64,000 nucleotides of DNA from Streptococcus cristatus ATCC 51100 (lineage in GTDB: Bacteria > Bacillota > Bacilli > Lactobacillales > Streptococcaceae). Position numbers and translations under genes: made by a program. The stretch's first letter is position 1; every line of letters starts with the position of its first letter. The stretch is from positions 250,501 through 314,500 of the forward strand of contig NZ_AFUE01000008.1 of NCBI RefSeq assembly GCF_000222765.1, given 5' to 3'. Positions 9,824-17,751 of the stretch are shown in pieces. The notes under the pieces were generated by a model. It worked only from the letters and a program-made list of their open reading frames with translations, did no database searches and was not told the DNA's origin.

Positions 9824-11164
9824 ATGGAAGACCCTGGCAGTCAGAGTATTTTATTGCAAGCAATACTGCTATTTGTTTTAACCTTACTAAATGCCTTTTT
9901 CTCAGCTTCTGAGATGGCGATGGTGTCGCTCAATCGAGCTCGCGTCGAGCAAAAAGCCGAGGAAGGCGATGCCAAATATGTTCGTTTATTAAAAGTTCTT
10001 GAAAGCCCTAATAACTTTCTGTCAACGATTCAGGTCGGTATCACCGTCATTAATATCCTGTCGGGGGCAAGCTTTGCGGATAATCTAGGGAAAATCTTTG
10101 CTTCTTGGATGGGTGATTCCAAGACGGCACATGCAGTTGCTAGTTTCTTGGCTCTTGCCCTCCTTACCTATATTTCTATTGTTTTAGGGGAGCTTTATCC
10201 GAAGAGAATCGCTATGAATCTTAAGGATAGTTTGGCTATTCGGACTGCACCAGTGATTATCTTCCTCGGGAAAATTGTCAGTCCTTTCGTCTGGTTGCTT
10301 TCAGCCTCTACCAATCTTCTCAGTCAGATGACGCCGATGAAGTTTGATGATGCAGATGAAAAAATGACCCGAGATGAGATTGAGTACATGCTGACCAATA
10401 GTGAGGAGACGCTGGATGCAGATGAAATCGAAATGCTGCAGGGGATTTTCTCGCTGGATGAAATGGTGGCGCGTGAACTCATGGTGCCACGGACAGATGC
10501 CTTTATGGTTGATATTCAGGATGATACCAAGGAAATCGTTGAAAGTATCCTCAAGCAAAATTTCTCACGAATTCCTGTCTATGATGGCGATAAGGACAAT
10601 GTGATCGGTTTGATTCATACCAAGCGCTTGCTAAATGAAGCCTTCGCTAATGGATTCGACAATCTAAATCTCCGTAAGATTCTGCAAGAGCCACTCTTTG
10701 TCCCTGAAACGATTTTCGTGGATGATTTGCTCAAATCTCTCCGGAATACCCAAAATCAAATGGCGATTCTGCTGGATGAGTATGGTGGTATGGCAGGTCT
10801 CGTGACGCTCGAAGACTTGTTGGAAGAAATCGTCGGTGAAATCGAAGATGAAACAGACAAGGTTGCTATAGAGGTTCATGAAATCGGTGAGAATACCTAC
10901 ATTGTTTTAGGAACGATGACCCTCAATGACTTTAATGAATATTTTGAAGTTGAAATCGATAGTGATGATGTGGACACTATTGCTGGTTATTATCTGACTG
11001 GTGTTGGAACTATTCCAAATCCAACAGAACGGCTCAGCTATGAAGTTGAAAGCCAGAATAAAAAACTGATTTTGACCAATGACAAGGTTAAAAATGGCCG
11101 TGTCACTAAGGTAAAAGTGGAAATATCTGAAATGATTGAAGAAGATGAAGAAGCTGAAAAATAA
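9824..11164 (+). CDS. CNNM/HlyC-CorC family transporter
   Basis: A 446-residue membrane protein with the DUF21/CNNM transmembrane domain (residues about 5-190), two CBS domains (about 210-330, containing VPRTDAFMVD and ILLDEYGGMAGLVTLEDLLEEIVGE in pieces) and a C-terminal transporter-associated domain. Family members act in Mg2+/Co2+ efflux or homeostasis; the old hemolysin label is misleading. The start has AGGAGAA upstream and an extended -10 (TGTTATAAT, 9782-9790). The 3' end overlaps a small hairpin (GAAGCTGAA with TTCAGCTTC followed by TTTTG), a likely terminator. No downstream partner on this strand. Confidence 0.88.
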   Translation: MEDPGSQSILLQAILLFVLTLLNAFFSASEMAMVSLNRARVEQKAEEGDAKYVRLLKVLESPNNFLSTIQVGITVINILSGASFADNLGKIFASWMGDSKTAHAVASFLALALLTYISIVLGELYPKRIAMNLKDSLAIRTAPVIIFLGKIVSPFVWLLSASTNLLSQMTPMKFDDADEKMTRDEIEYMLTNSEETLDADEIEMLQGIFSLDEMVARELMVPRTDAFMVDIQDDTKEIVESILKQNFSRIPVYDGDKDNVIGLIHTKRLLNEAFANGFDNLNLRKILQEPLFVPETIFVDDLLKSLRNTQNQMAILLDEYGGMAGLVTLEDLLEEIVGEIEDETDKVAIEVHEIGENTYIVLGTMTLNDFNEYFEVEIDSDDVDTIAGYYLTGVGTIPNPTERLSYEVESQNKKLILTNDKVKNGRVTKVKVEISEMIEEDEEAEK

Positions 11165-11182
11165 ATTCAGCTTCTTTTGTTT
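11151..11182 (+). terminator. Terminator overlapping end of CNNM gene
   Basis: GAAGCTGAA within the last codons pairs with TTCAGCTTC, followed by TTTTGTTTT. Confidence 0.7.
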
Positions 11183-11202
11183 TAAGTTTTCCGCAAGATT
11201 TT

Positions 11203-11235
11203 TATAAGGAATGCTTAAGCTGAAAGTCCTATACT
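11203..11235 (+). promoter_or_regulatory. CiaR-type promoter (imperfect box)
   Basis: TATAAG, 5 nt, CTTAAG (11203-11219), then exactly 10 nt and TATACT (11230-11235). The spacing is identical to the clear CiaR promoter at 16087-16119; the first half-site differs from NTTAAG at one base. It would drive a transcript running through the short ORF at 11268 to the terminator at about 11498. Confidence 0.6.
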
Positions 11236-11267
11236 AGTCTCAACAAATAAGAAACGAGGGCAGTCCA

Positions 11268-11336
11268 ATGACATATAAAGTAAAAGTAACCTATCAGAAA
11301 TCATTCATTCGCTCCAAGTTAAACGAAGCAGCCTAA
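11268..11336 (+). CDS. Possible 22-residue peptide
   Basis: A short ORF (MTYKVKVTYQKSFIRSKLNE then AA) downstream of the CiaR-type promoter. A weak GAGGG lies about 10 bp upstream. The peptide is basic with no clear hydrophobic stretch; I do not recognise it. The transcript may instead be a non-coding regulator: around 11392-11406 it carries TTTTTCATATCATCTCC, similar to the TTTTTCATAACAATCTCC segment of the csRNA at 16126-16263. The remaining 11337-11456 is AT-rich and shows no other gene. Confidence 0.35.
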   Translation: MTYKVKVTYQKSFIRSKLNEAA

Positions 11337-11452
11337 CCAGTACTAGCAATAGAAGCAAGAAATAGATTCTCGTATCAACATTTCATAAATTTTTCATATC
11401 ATCTCCTAAATATAAAAAACATATAAAACTAAACAACAAACCAAAGAACAGG

Positions 11453-11498
11453 AAAACTCCTCTGCTCGCTAGATTTTAGCTGACAGAGGAGATTTTTT
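11453..11498. terminator. Bidirectional terminator between CiaR transcript and treR
   Basis: CTCCTCTG (11457-11464) pairs with CAGAGGAG (11484-11491), with a T run after it on the plus strand and AAAA before it, which serves the minus-strand treR transcript. Confidence 0.85.
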
Positions 11499-11518
11499 AT
11501 GTTTGCTGAATCAAGATT

Positions 11519-12232
11519 TCATTCTTTCTGCCGAGTAGCAAAGTCCACAAAGCGAAATTTATCTAATTTGTGTCGACTCTCTGTGTATTGAAATTGGCGA
11601 CCGTCAGCTAGATAGACCTGAGATTTAATGGAAACGACATGTTGGTCTCGGCCGATGTCCAGAAGGATATGGTCTTGGCTACTAACATGATCGATGGTAA
11701 TTTCTTTTCTGGCATAGGCAATGTTAAGCTTTAAGGTTTCTTCCAAGTAGGAATAGATAGAATGTTCCCCGATTTCTCTGGTCAGATCTGGCACCAAGCT
11801 TTTATCTAGATAGTCAATATCCAAGACAGAAGCAATGTTGTCGACCACTCGCTGTCGGACAATGCGCCAAACCAAGCGGTACTCTGGAAAGCCGGTTGTT
11901 TTTGAGAGCTTTTTATCTACAGTGATTTTATCAAGGCTGATGACATTGGTCTTGGACTGAAGCTGGTGCTGTGCCACTAATTCTTGATAGCTGGTTAAGT
12001 TAGAAACAGGGAAATCTAGTTGTTCCTGTTTGACGACTTTGGAGCCCTGCCCCCGCACTTTCTCAATCAGTCCCTCTTCTTGCAAGAGCGCTAAAGCCTT
12101 ACGAACCGTATCCCGACTGACTTGGTAGATTTCCATCAGCTGATGTTCACTAGGAAGAAAGTCACCGAACTGGTATTTTTCACCTAAAATATCTCTTTCA
12201 AGTTGTTTGAATAATTGTTTGTATTTCTTCAT
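11519..12232 (-). CDS. treR: Trehalose operon repressor TreR (GntR/HutC family)
   Basis: A 237-residue GntR-type regulator: winged helix at residues 1-70 (FLPSEHQLMEIYQVSRDTVRKAL with GLIEKVRGQGS) and a HutC/UTRA effector domain after it. It is divergent from treB-treC, so it should repress them and respond to trehalose 6-phosphate. The start at 12232 (MKKYKQLF) is preferred over an in-frame ATG 33 bp further out because GAGAGGGA precedes it. It ends at a bidirectional terminator. Confidence 0.9.
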   Translation of the reverse strand: MKKYKQLFKQLERDILGEKYQFGDFLPSEHQLMEIYQVSRDTVRKALALLQEEGLIEKVRGQGSKVVKQEQLDFPVSNLTSYQELVAQHQLQSKTNVISLDKITVDKKLSKTTGFPEYRLVWRIVRQRVVDNIASVLDIDYLDKSLVPDLTREIGEHSIYSYLEETLKLNIAYARKEITIDHVSSQDHILLDIGRDQHVVSIKSQVYLADGRQFQYTESRHKLDKFRFVDFATRQKE

Positions 12233-12297
12233 TAATCCCTCTCTTGTATTTTTTTTACCATACAACTATCAAAATTTTAGCAAAAATTTTGTGTTTT

Positions 12298-12339
12298 TGC
12301 AACAAACAAGTTGCATACAAGATTGTTATCGATTACAAT
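12298..12339 (+). promoter_or_regulatory. treB promoter with TreR-type operator and cre-like site
   Basis: TTGCAT (12311-12316) and TACAAT (12334-12339) spaced by 17 bp form the promoter. A perfect palindrome TGCAAC-N6-GTTGCA (12298-12315) overlaps the -35 and is the best TreR operator candidate. TGTTATCGATTACA (12324-12337) matches the catabolite-repression consensus TGNAANCGNTNNCA at all but one position and covers the -10. The arrangement predicts repression by TreR and CcpA. Confidence 0.75.
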
Positions 12340-12382
12340 TTAGTTTGTAAGCTAGTTAAGAAACTAGCGACATCAAAAATAT

Positions 12383-12412
12383 AAGGAGAGTGCTGGATGA
12401 TTTCCAGCCACA
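12383..12412 (+). promoter_or_regulatory. Ribosome site and hairpin ahead of treB
   Basis: AAGGAG (12383-12388) lies unusually far, about 30 bp, from the treB ATG. Between them GCTGGA-TGATT-TCCAGC (12392-12408) makes a perfect 6-bp hairpin. An 11-codon ORF starting at ATG 12397 (MISSHKSNGKI) overlaps the treB start in another frame. Either the hairpin shortens the effective spacing or the small ORF couples translation to treB. Confidence 0.55.
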
Positions 12413-12418
12413 AGTCAA

Positions 12419-14386
12419 ATGGGAAAATTTGAAAAGGAAGCTAAAGATTTGCTGAAGGTGATTGGCGGCAAAGAGAATGTCACAGCGGTCACTCATTGTG
12501 CGACTCGGATGCGTTTCGTACTTGGTGATGAAAAGAAAGCTAATGTTAAGGCCATTGAAGCCATTCCAGTCGTAAAAGGAACCTTTACCAATGCTGGACA
12601 GTTCCAAGTCATCATTGGAAATGACGTACCGATTTTTTATAATGATTTCACAGCTGTATCAGGTATCGAAGGTGTTTCCAAAGAAGCAGCCAAGTCAGCA
12701 GCTAAGAGTAATCAAAATCCAGTTCAGCGGGTCATGACGACTCTAGCTGAAATCTTCACTCCAATCATTCCAGCCTTGATTGTCGGTGGATTGATCCTCG
12801 GCTTTCGGAATGTCCTTGAAGGCGTGCATTGGTCTATGTTGGATGGGAAAACCATCACAGAAGTATCTCAATTCTGGGCTGGGATCAACCATTTCTTGTG
12901 GCTTCCAGGTGAAGCGATTTTCCAATTCTTGCCAGTAGGAATCACTTGGTCTGTTTCTCGTAAGATGGGAACTAGTCAAATTCTTGGGATTGTCTTGGGG
13001 ATCTGTCTGGTGTCACCGCAGCTGCTCAATGCTTACGCAGTAGCATCTACACCAGCAGCTGAAATTGCGAAGGATTGGGTTTGGGATTTCGGCTTCTTCA
13101 CTGTCAATCGTATTGGTTACCAAGCTCAGGTTATCCCAGCTCTTCTAGCAGGTTTGTCCCTGTCTTATCTAGAAATTTTCTGGCGGAAACGTATTCCAGA
13201 AGTAGTGTCTATGATTTTTGTGCCCTTCTTATCATTGATTCCAGCTCTGATTCTGGCTCATACAGTTTTGGGTCCTATCGGGTGGACAATCGGTCAGGGG
13301 CTTTCAACGGTCGTTCTTGCAGGTTTAACCGGTCCGGTTAAATGGCTCTTTGGTGCAATTTTTGGTGCGCTTTACGCTCCATTTGTCATCACTGGTCTTC
13401 ATCATATGACCAATGCGATTGATACTCAGCTAGTGGCTGATGTCGGTGGTACTGGTCTTTGGCCAATGATTGCTCTATCCAATATTGCTCAAGGTTCAGC
13501 TGTCTTTGCTTATTATCTTATGAATCGCCATAATGAGCGGGAAGCACAAATTTCCTTGCCAGCTACTATTTCAGCTTATCTCGGTATTACTGAGCCTGCT
13601 CTCTTTGGGGTCAATGTCAAGTACATCTATCCATTTGTAGCGGGGATGATTGGTTCATCTATTGCAGGTTTGCTCTCTGTAACCTTTAATATCACGGCCA
13701 ATGCTATCGGTATTGGTGGTTTGCCAGGAATCCTTTCTATCCAAGCAAAATATATGATTCCATTTGCAGGGGTTATGCTTGTTGCAATCGTTGTACCAAT
13801 GGCTTTGACCTTCTTCTTCCGCAAAGCAGGATTTTTCACAAAAACGGAAGACGATACAGAACTGCAAGCAGAATTTGCAGCTCAAGAAGAAGCAGAATTC
13901 GCTCATCAGGAAACAAAGATTGTCGCACTAGTAGAAATCGTCAGCCCTCTTGCTGGTCAAGTAAAAGAACTCAGTCAGGCAACTGATCCAGTATTTTCAT
14001 CTGGCGTAATGGGCCAAGGCTTAGTGATTGAGCCAAGTGAAGGTGAGTTAGTGTCACCTGTGAACGGTACGGTGACTGTTCTCTTCCCAACCAAACATGC
14101 CGTCGGCATCGTATCGGACGAGGGTGTGGAAATGCTTATGCATATCGGTATGGATACGGTCGGTCTAGACGGCAAGGGCTTTGAAGCCCATATTGAGCAA
14201 GGCGATCATGTGACGATTGGACAAAAACTGATTAGCTTCGATATGGATGTCATCAAGGCTGCAGGTCTCGTGACAGAAACACCTATCATTATCACCAACC
14301 AGGATGCTTTTGTAGCAGATATAAGTGGAGAGTATCCTAGCCATATCAAACGCGGTGATAAATTGATGACAGCAAAACGCATCTAA
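12419..14386 (+). CDS. treB: PTS trehalose transporter subunit IIBCA
   Basis: A 655-residue fused EIIBCA permease that imports trehalose and phosphorylates it to trehalose 6-phosphate. The IIB domain (1-80) carries the phosphorylated cysteine in AVTHCATRMRF. The IIC membrane domain spans about 100-475 with the conserved GITEPALFGVN. The IIA domain (about 500-650) carries the active histidine in LMHIGMDTVGLDGKGFE. MGKFEKEAKDLL is the usual glucose-type IIB start, which supports the ATG at 12419 despite the odd ribosome-site spacing. It is in operon with treC (62 bp apart) and faces treR. Confidence 0.93.
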   Translation: MGKFEKEAKDLLKVIGGKENVTAVTHCATRMRFVLGDEKKANVKAIEAIPVVKGTFTNAGQFQVIIGNDVPIFYNDFTAVSGIEGVSKEAAKSAAKSNQNPVQRVMTTLAEIFTPIIPALIVGGLILGFRNVLEGVHWSMLDGKTITEVSQFWAGINHFLWLPGEAIFQFLPVGITWSVSRKMGTSQILGIVLGICLVSPQLLNAYAVASTPAAEIAKDWVWDFGFFTVNRIGYQAQVIPALLAGLSLSYLEIFWRKRIPEVVSMIFVPFLSLIPALILAHTVLGPIGWTIGQGLSTVVLAGLTGPVKWLFGAIFGALYAPFVITGLHHMTNAIDTQLVADVGGTGLWPMIALSNIAQGSAVFAYYLMNRHNEREAQISLPATISAYLGITEPALFGVNVKYIYPFVAGMIGSSIAGLLSVTFNITANAIGIGGLPGILSIQAKYMIPFAGVMLVAIVVPMALTFFFRKAGFFTKTEDDTELQAEFAAQEEAEFAHQETKIVALVEIVSPLAGQVKELSQATDPVFSSGVMGQGLVIEPSEGELVSPVNGTVTVLFPTKHAVGIVSDEGVEMLMHIGMDTVGLDGKGFEAHIEQGDHVTIGQKLISFDMDVIKAAGLVTETPIIITNQDAFVADISGEYPSHIKRGDKLMTAKRI

Positions 14387-14401
14387 AAATACTTAACTCG
14401 T

Positions 14402-14430
14402 GGGATGGTGGCTCTGAGCCCCTCCCTTTT
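14402..14430 (+). terminator. Hairpin between treB and treC
   Basis: GGGATGGTGGCTC and GAGCCCCTCCC form an imperfect GC-rich stem followed by TTTT. It could attenuate transcription into treC or protect the treB message. Confidence 0.5.
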
Positions 14431-14448
14431 ATCAAAAAAGGAGAAAAT

Positions 14449-16080
14449 ATGACACTTGATAAAACAAAGGTTGTCTACCAAATTTATCCAAAATCTTTTA
14501 AAGACACGACTGGCAATGGTTTGGGAGATTTTCGCGGAATTATTGAAAAACTTCCTTACTTAAAAGAGCTGGGAGTGGACATGATCTGGCTCAATCCTTT
14601 CTATCCGAGTCCACAGCGGGACAATGGTTACGATATTTTTGATTACACTGCGGTAGACCCTATCTTTGGAGATATGGCAGATTTTGAAGAGATGGTCAAG
14701 GTCGGCCAGCAGCATGGTATTGACTTTATGCTGGACATGGTTCTCAATCATTGCTCGATTGAGCATGAGTGGTTCCAAAAGGCGCTGGCTGGGGATTCCT
14801 ACTATCAGGATTTCTTTATCCTTCGGGATGAGCCGACGGACTGGCTATCCAAGTTTGGTGGCAGTGCCTGGGCGCCATTTGGCGATACGGGTAAATATTA
14901 TCTGCATCTCTATGATGTCACTCAAGCTGATCTTAACTGGCGCAATCCCAATGTTCGTCAAGAACTCTTCAAGGTGGTGAATTTTTGGCGAGACAAAGGA
15001 GTCAAGGGCTTCCGCTTTGATGTCATCAATGTTATCGGAAAGGATGAGGTTCTGGCGGACTGTCCAGAGCAGGATGGGAAGCCAGCCTATACTGATAAGC
15101 CAATCGTGCATGACTATCTTCGTATGATGAATGAAGCGACCTTTGGGCAGGACGATTCTGTTATGACGGTTGGTGAAATGAGTGCTACGACGATTGAAAA
15201 TTGCATCCTTTACACCGCACCAGATCGGCAGGAGCTATCTATGGCCTTTAATTTCCATCATCTCAAGGTGGACTATGAGGATGGACAGAAGTGGACGCTT
15301 AAGGCCTTTGACTTTGAAGAGTTAAAACGCCTCTTCCATACTTGGGGCAAGGAAATGAGCGAACACGACGGTTGGTCGGCTCTCTTTTGGAACAACCATG
15401 ATCAGCCACGAGCTCTCAACCGCTTTGTCGATGTGGAGAATTTCCGCAATGAAGGAGCGACCATGTTGGCAGCCAGTATTCATCTGTCGCGCGGGACGCC
15501 TTATATCTACATGGGTGAGGAGATTGGCATGGTGGATCCTGACTACGATTCCATGGAAGATTATGTGGATGTCGAGTCTCTCAATGCTTACCAGACTCTG
15601 CTTGCTGAAGGTCAATCACCAGAAGCAGCCTTCAGGATTATCAAGGCTAAATCTCGTGATAATTCTCGGACGCCTATGCAGTGGGATGATTCAGTCAATG
15701 CAGGTTTTACAACAGGAACTCCATGGCTGAAGGTGGGCAAATCCTATCCTCTCATCAATGTGGAAAATGAAATCAAGGGACCGATCTTTACCTTTTATCA
15801 GGAATTGATTGCTCTGCGTAAGGAATTGCCTATCATCGCAGAGGGCAGCTATCAGCCAGCCTATGAGGACAGTCCTCAGGTCTATGCCTTTGAGCGGGAG
15901 TGGCAAGGACAAAAGCTTTTAGTCCTTAACAACTTCTATGCTGACCCAATTACCGTGGACATCCTACCAGACTATCAAAGCGGTCAGGTGCTGATTTCGA
16001 ATTACGAGGAGCCAGCAGTAGCCGTGACCATGACTTTGAAACCCTACGAAACGTTAGCTATTTTAGTAAATAATGATTAA
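14449..16080 (+). CDS. treC: Trehalose-6-phosphate hydrolase
   Basis: A 543-residue cytoplasmic GH13 enzyme splitting trehalose 6-phosphate into glucose and glucose 6-phosphate. The conserved GH13 regions are visible: DMVLNHCSIEHEWF (region I), GFRFDVIN with the nucleophile Asp (region II), GEMS with the general acid Glu (region III), and NNHDQPR (region IV). Length is standard for TreC/TreA. AAAAAAGGAG sits before the ATG. It is co-transcribed with treB and shares its TreR/CcpA control. Confidence 0.95.
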   Translation: MTLDKTKVVYQIYPKSFKDTTGNGLGDFRGIIEKLPYLKELGVDMIWLNPFYPSPQRDNGYDIFDYTAVDPIFGDMADFEEMVKVGQQHGIDFMLDMVLNHCSIEHEWFQKALAGDSYYQDFFILRDEPTDWLSKFGGSAWAPFGDTGKYYLHLYDVTQADLNWRNPNVRQELFKVVNFWRDKGVKGFRFDVINVIGKDEVLADCPEQDGKPAYTDKPIVHDYLRMMNEATFGQDDSVMTVGEMSATTIENCILYTAPDRQELSMAFNFHHLKVDYEDGQKWTLKAFDFEELKRLFHTWGKEMSEHDGWSALFWNNHDQPRALNRFVDVENFRNEGATMLAASIHLSRGTPYIYMGEEIGMVDPDYDSMEDYVDVESLNAYQTLLAEGQSPEAAFRIIKAKSRDNSRTPMQWDDSVNAGFTTGTPWLKVGKSYPLINVENEIKGPIFTFYQELIALRKELPIIAEGSYQPAYEDSPQVYAFEREWQGQKLLVLNNFYADPITVDILPDYQSGQVLISNYEEPAVAVTMTLKPYETLAILVNND

Positions 16081-16086
16081 AACCAG

Positions 16087-16119
16087 CTTAAGCTTCTTTT
16101 AAGTATGGTGCAGTATACT
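16087..16119 (+). promoter_or_regulatory. CiaR-regulated promoter
   Basis: CTTAAG-N5-TTTAAG (16087-16103) is an exact match to the CiaR binding motif NTTAAG-N5-WTTAAG, followed after 10 nt by TATACT (16114-16119). This is the layout known for cia-dependent small RNA promoters in streptococci. Confidence 0.85.
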
Positions 16120-16125
16120 AAAAGC

Positions 16126-16263
16126 ACCAAATGAAGACCTCTTAACTTTATTTGATAGAAGGAGTCATTTAGTTTAACAGATGAGCAGCTGTTATAGCTA
16201 TAGTTCCGCACCTTTTTTTCATAACAATCTCCGAAAAGGTCGCCCTCTAGGGCGGCTTTTTTA
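16126..16263 (+). ncRNA. cia-dependent small RNA (csRNA)
   Basis: A predicted transcript of about 138 nt. It starts about 7 nt after the CiaR-promoter -10 and ends in a strong terminator (GTCGCCC-TCTA-GGGCGGC, then TTTTTT, 16239-16262). Its unpaired middle contains CACCTTTTTTTCAT and AATCTCC, complementary to ribosome-site plus AUG regions, as in pneumococcal csRNAs that repress translation of targets such as comC. Size, promoter and terminator all fit. A 63-codon ORF crossing the terminator (16181-16372) is considered spurious. Targets cannot be read from this window. Confidence 0.8.
16239..16263 (+). terminator. csRNA terminator
   Basis: Seven-bp GC-rich stem with TCTA loop followed by six T residues. 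Confidence 0.9.
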
Positions 16264-16400
16264 TGGAGAACGCTGGAAACGGAGAGAGGCAATTTTAAGA
16301 AAAATGGAAGACTTTATCTGTTGTAACACAATGAAAATGAAACTGAAAAACAGTTTATTTTCTAAAAAATAGGCAGAATCTATCTATTTTCACTCGAATC

Positions 16401-16433
16401 GTGGTATAATGTAATTATAGTAAAACGTTTTCA
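16401..16433 (+). promoter_or_regulatory. pflA promoter and cre-like site
   Basis: An extended -10 (TGG-TATAAT, TATAAT at 16405-16410) is followed by GTAAAACGTTTTCA (16420-16433), which matches the CcpA consensus TGNAANCGNTNNCA except at its first two bases. The rest of the 16264-16400 gap is AT-rich with no gene seen. Confidence 0.6.
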
Positions 16434-16450
16434 GGTACAAGAGGATTATT

Positions 16451-17248
16451 ATGGTTGAAGAAGCGATTGATTATGGGAAAGTAACGGGAATGGTGCACTC
16501 TACGGAGAGTTTTGGAGCAGTGGATGGACCAGGTATCCGCTTCATCGTCTTTCTGCAGGGTTGTCATATGCGTTGTCAATATTGCCACAATCCAGATACT
16601 TGGGAGATGGAGACTAACAAGTCTCAACTGCGGACTGTGGATGATATCCTACAAGAAGCCCTTCGTTACAAAGGTTTCTGGGGTAATAAAGGTGGTATTA
16701 CCGTCAGCGGGGGAGAAGCACTTCTGCAAATCGACTTTTTGATTGCCTTCTTTACCAAGGCCAAAGAGCTGGGGATTCATTGTACGCTGGATACTTGTGC
16801 TCTGCCTTTTAGAAATACGCCTCGTTATCTAGAAAAGTTTAATAAACTGATGGCGGTGACGGATTTGGTCTTGCTGGATATCAAGGAAATTAATGAAGCG
16901 CAGCATAGGATCGTGACTACCCAGACCAATAAAAACATCTTGGCCTGTGCAAAATATCTCTCAGATATTGGAAAGCCAGTGTGGATTCGTCACGTTCTGG
17001 TGCCAGGCTTAACCGACCGTGATGAGGACTTGATTGAGCTAGGTAAGTTTGTCAAAACACTCAAGAACGTTGATAAGTTTGAAATCTTACCTTACCATAC
17101 TATGGGAGAGTTCAAGTGGCGGGAGCTGGGCATTCCTTATTCACTGGAAGGCGTGAAGCCACCGACTGCTGATCGGGTCAAAAATGCTAAGGAACTGATG
17201 CAAACGGAATCCTATACCGAATACATGAATCGGGTGCATAATAACTAA
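16451..17248 (+). CDS. pflA: Pyruvate formate-lyase-activating enzyme
   Basis: A 265-residue radical SAM enzyme that installs the glycyl radical on pyruvate formate-lyase under anaerobic conditions. The [4Fe-4S] motif is CHMRCQYC (C-x3-C-x2-C, about residues 38-45), followed by HNPDTW, and GGITVSGGE is the SAM-binding GGE motif. Length is typical. It is monocistronic with a possible CcpA site in the 5' region; the pfl gene is not in the window. A dispersed repeat follows 21 bp after the stop and can serve as terminator through its GAGGCTGGGAC...GTCCTAGCCTC hairpin. Confidence 0.93.
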   Translation: MVEEAIDYGKVTGMVHSTESFGAVDGPGIRFIVFLQGCHMRCQYCHNPDTWEMETNKSQLRTVDDILQEALRYKGFWGNKGGITVSGGEALLQIDFLIAFFTKAKELGIHCTLDTCALPFRNTPRYLEKFNKLMAVTDLVLLDIKEINEAQHRIVTTQTNKNILACAKYLSDIGKPVWIRHVLVPGLTDRDEDLIELGKFVKTLKNVDKFEILPYHTMGEFKWRELGIPYSLEGVKPPTADRVKNAKELMQTESYTEYMNRVHNN

Positions 17249-17269
17249 GTGATGTAAGTAGGGTAAGAT

Positions 17270-17444
17270 GAGGCTGGGACAAAAGTCCTAGCCTCTCAAT
17301 TGTCTTTGGATTGTCGAGCAAGACGCAGTGGTTGAGTGGGCTCTATTACGCTGATTTCATCAGCTTTTACAGCCCTACTCAACTGTGCGGAGGTGGAACG
17401 ACGAAATCGAATTCTAACGAATTACCGATTTCTGTCCCACTCTC
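17270..17444 (+). repeat. Dispersed intergenic multi-hairpin repeat, copy 2
   Basis: A 175-bp non-coding element nearly identical to 51409-51583 and, inverted, to 7701-7850. It opens with a hairpin (GAGGCTGGGAC-AAAA-GTCCTAGCCTC). A long imperfect stem follows (GGTTGAGTGGGCT with AGCCCTACTCAAC) enclosing GCTGATTTCATCAGC. A third stem (GAAATCG with CGATTTC) then leads to the end TGTCCCACTCTC. The rest of the gap (17445-17666) is AT-rich and shows no gene or recognisable adhesin remnant. Confidence 0.88.
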
Positions 17445-17666
17445 ATTTTTCTCAATAAAATACCTGCTAATTCTTTGGGATGCCCTAATTTTATAAGATT
17501 TGATAGCATGAGAGCACACATTTAAGTACATTGCAGCTAGTGGCTGTCTGATTTTAAAAGGATAGATATACTAGAAGAGCTTATAGCAAACTTTCTTCTT
17601 TTTGCCTGATTAGCTTTCACCTCTATTTTAAGGCTAGAAAAGTTAGGTCTAGCTTTCAAGAAGGTG

Positions 17667-17696
17667 TTTGAATAAAGGCGGAATTTATGGTATAAT
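17667..17696 (+). promoter_or_regulatory. Promoter of aSec locus
   Basis: TTTGAA (17667-17672) and extended TGG-TATAAT (TATAAT 17691-17696), spacing 18 bp, about 55 bp before the GT8 gene. It likely drives the GT8-secY2-asp1-3-secA2 unit. Confidence 0.7.
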
Positions 17697-17751
17697 TAAA
17701 CTTAATAGCGATTTTTTTAGAGAATAGAATAAGCGTAGAAGGAGTAGTGTT

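Noticed and set aside
11281-11456. A tRNA or other structured gene in the treR-CNNM gap
   Set aside because: No cloverleaf or conserved RNA motif was found apart from the terminator and the csRNA-like segment.
16181-16372. 63-codon ORF after treC
   Set aside because: It runs through the strong csRNA terminator and its ATG is too far from GAAGGAG; the csRNA explains the region better.
17445-17690. Remnant of a deleted adhesin gene upstream of the GT8 gene
   Set aside because: No Ser-rich coding, signal-peptide or LPXTG remnants are visible in any frame.
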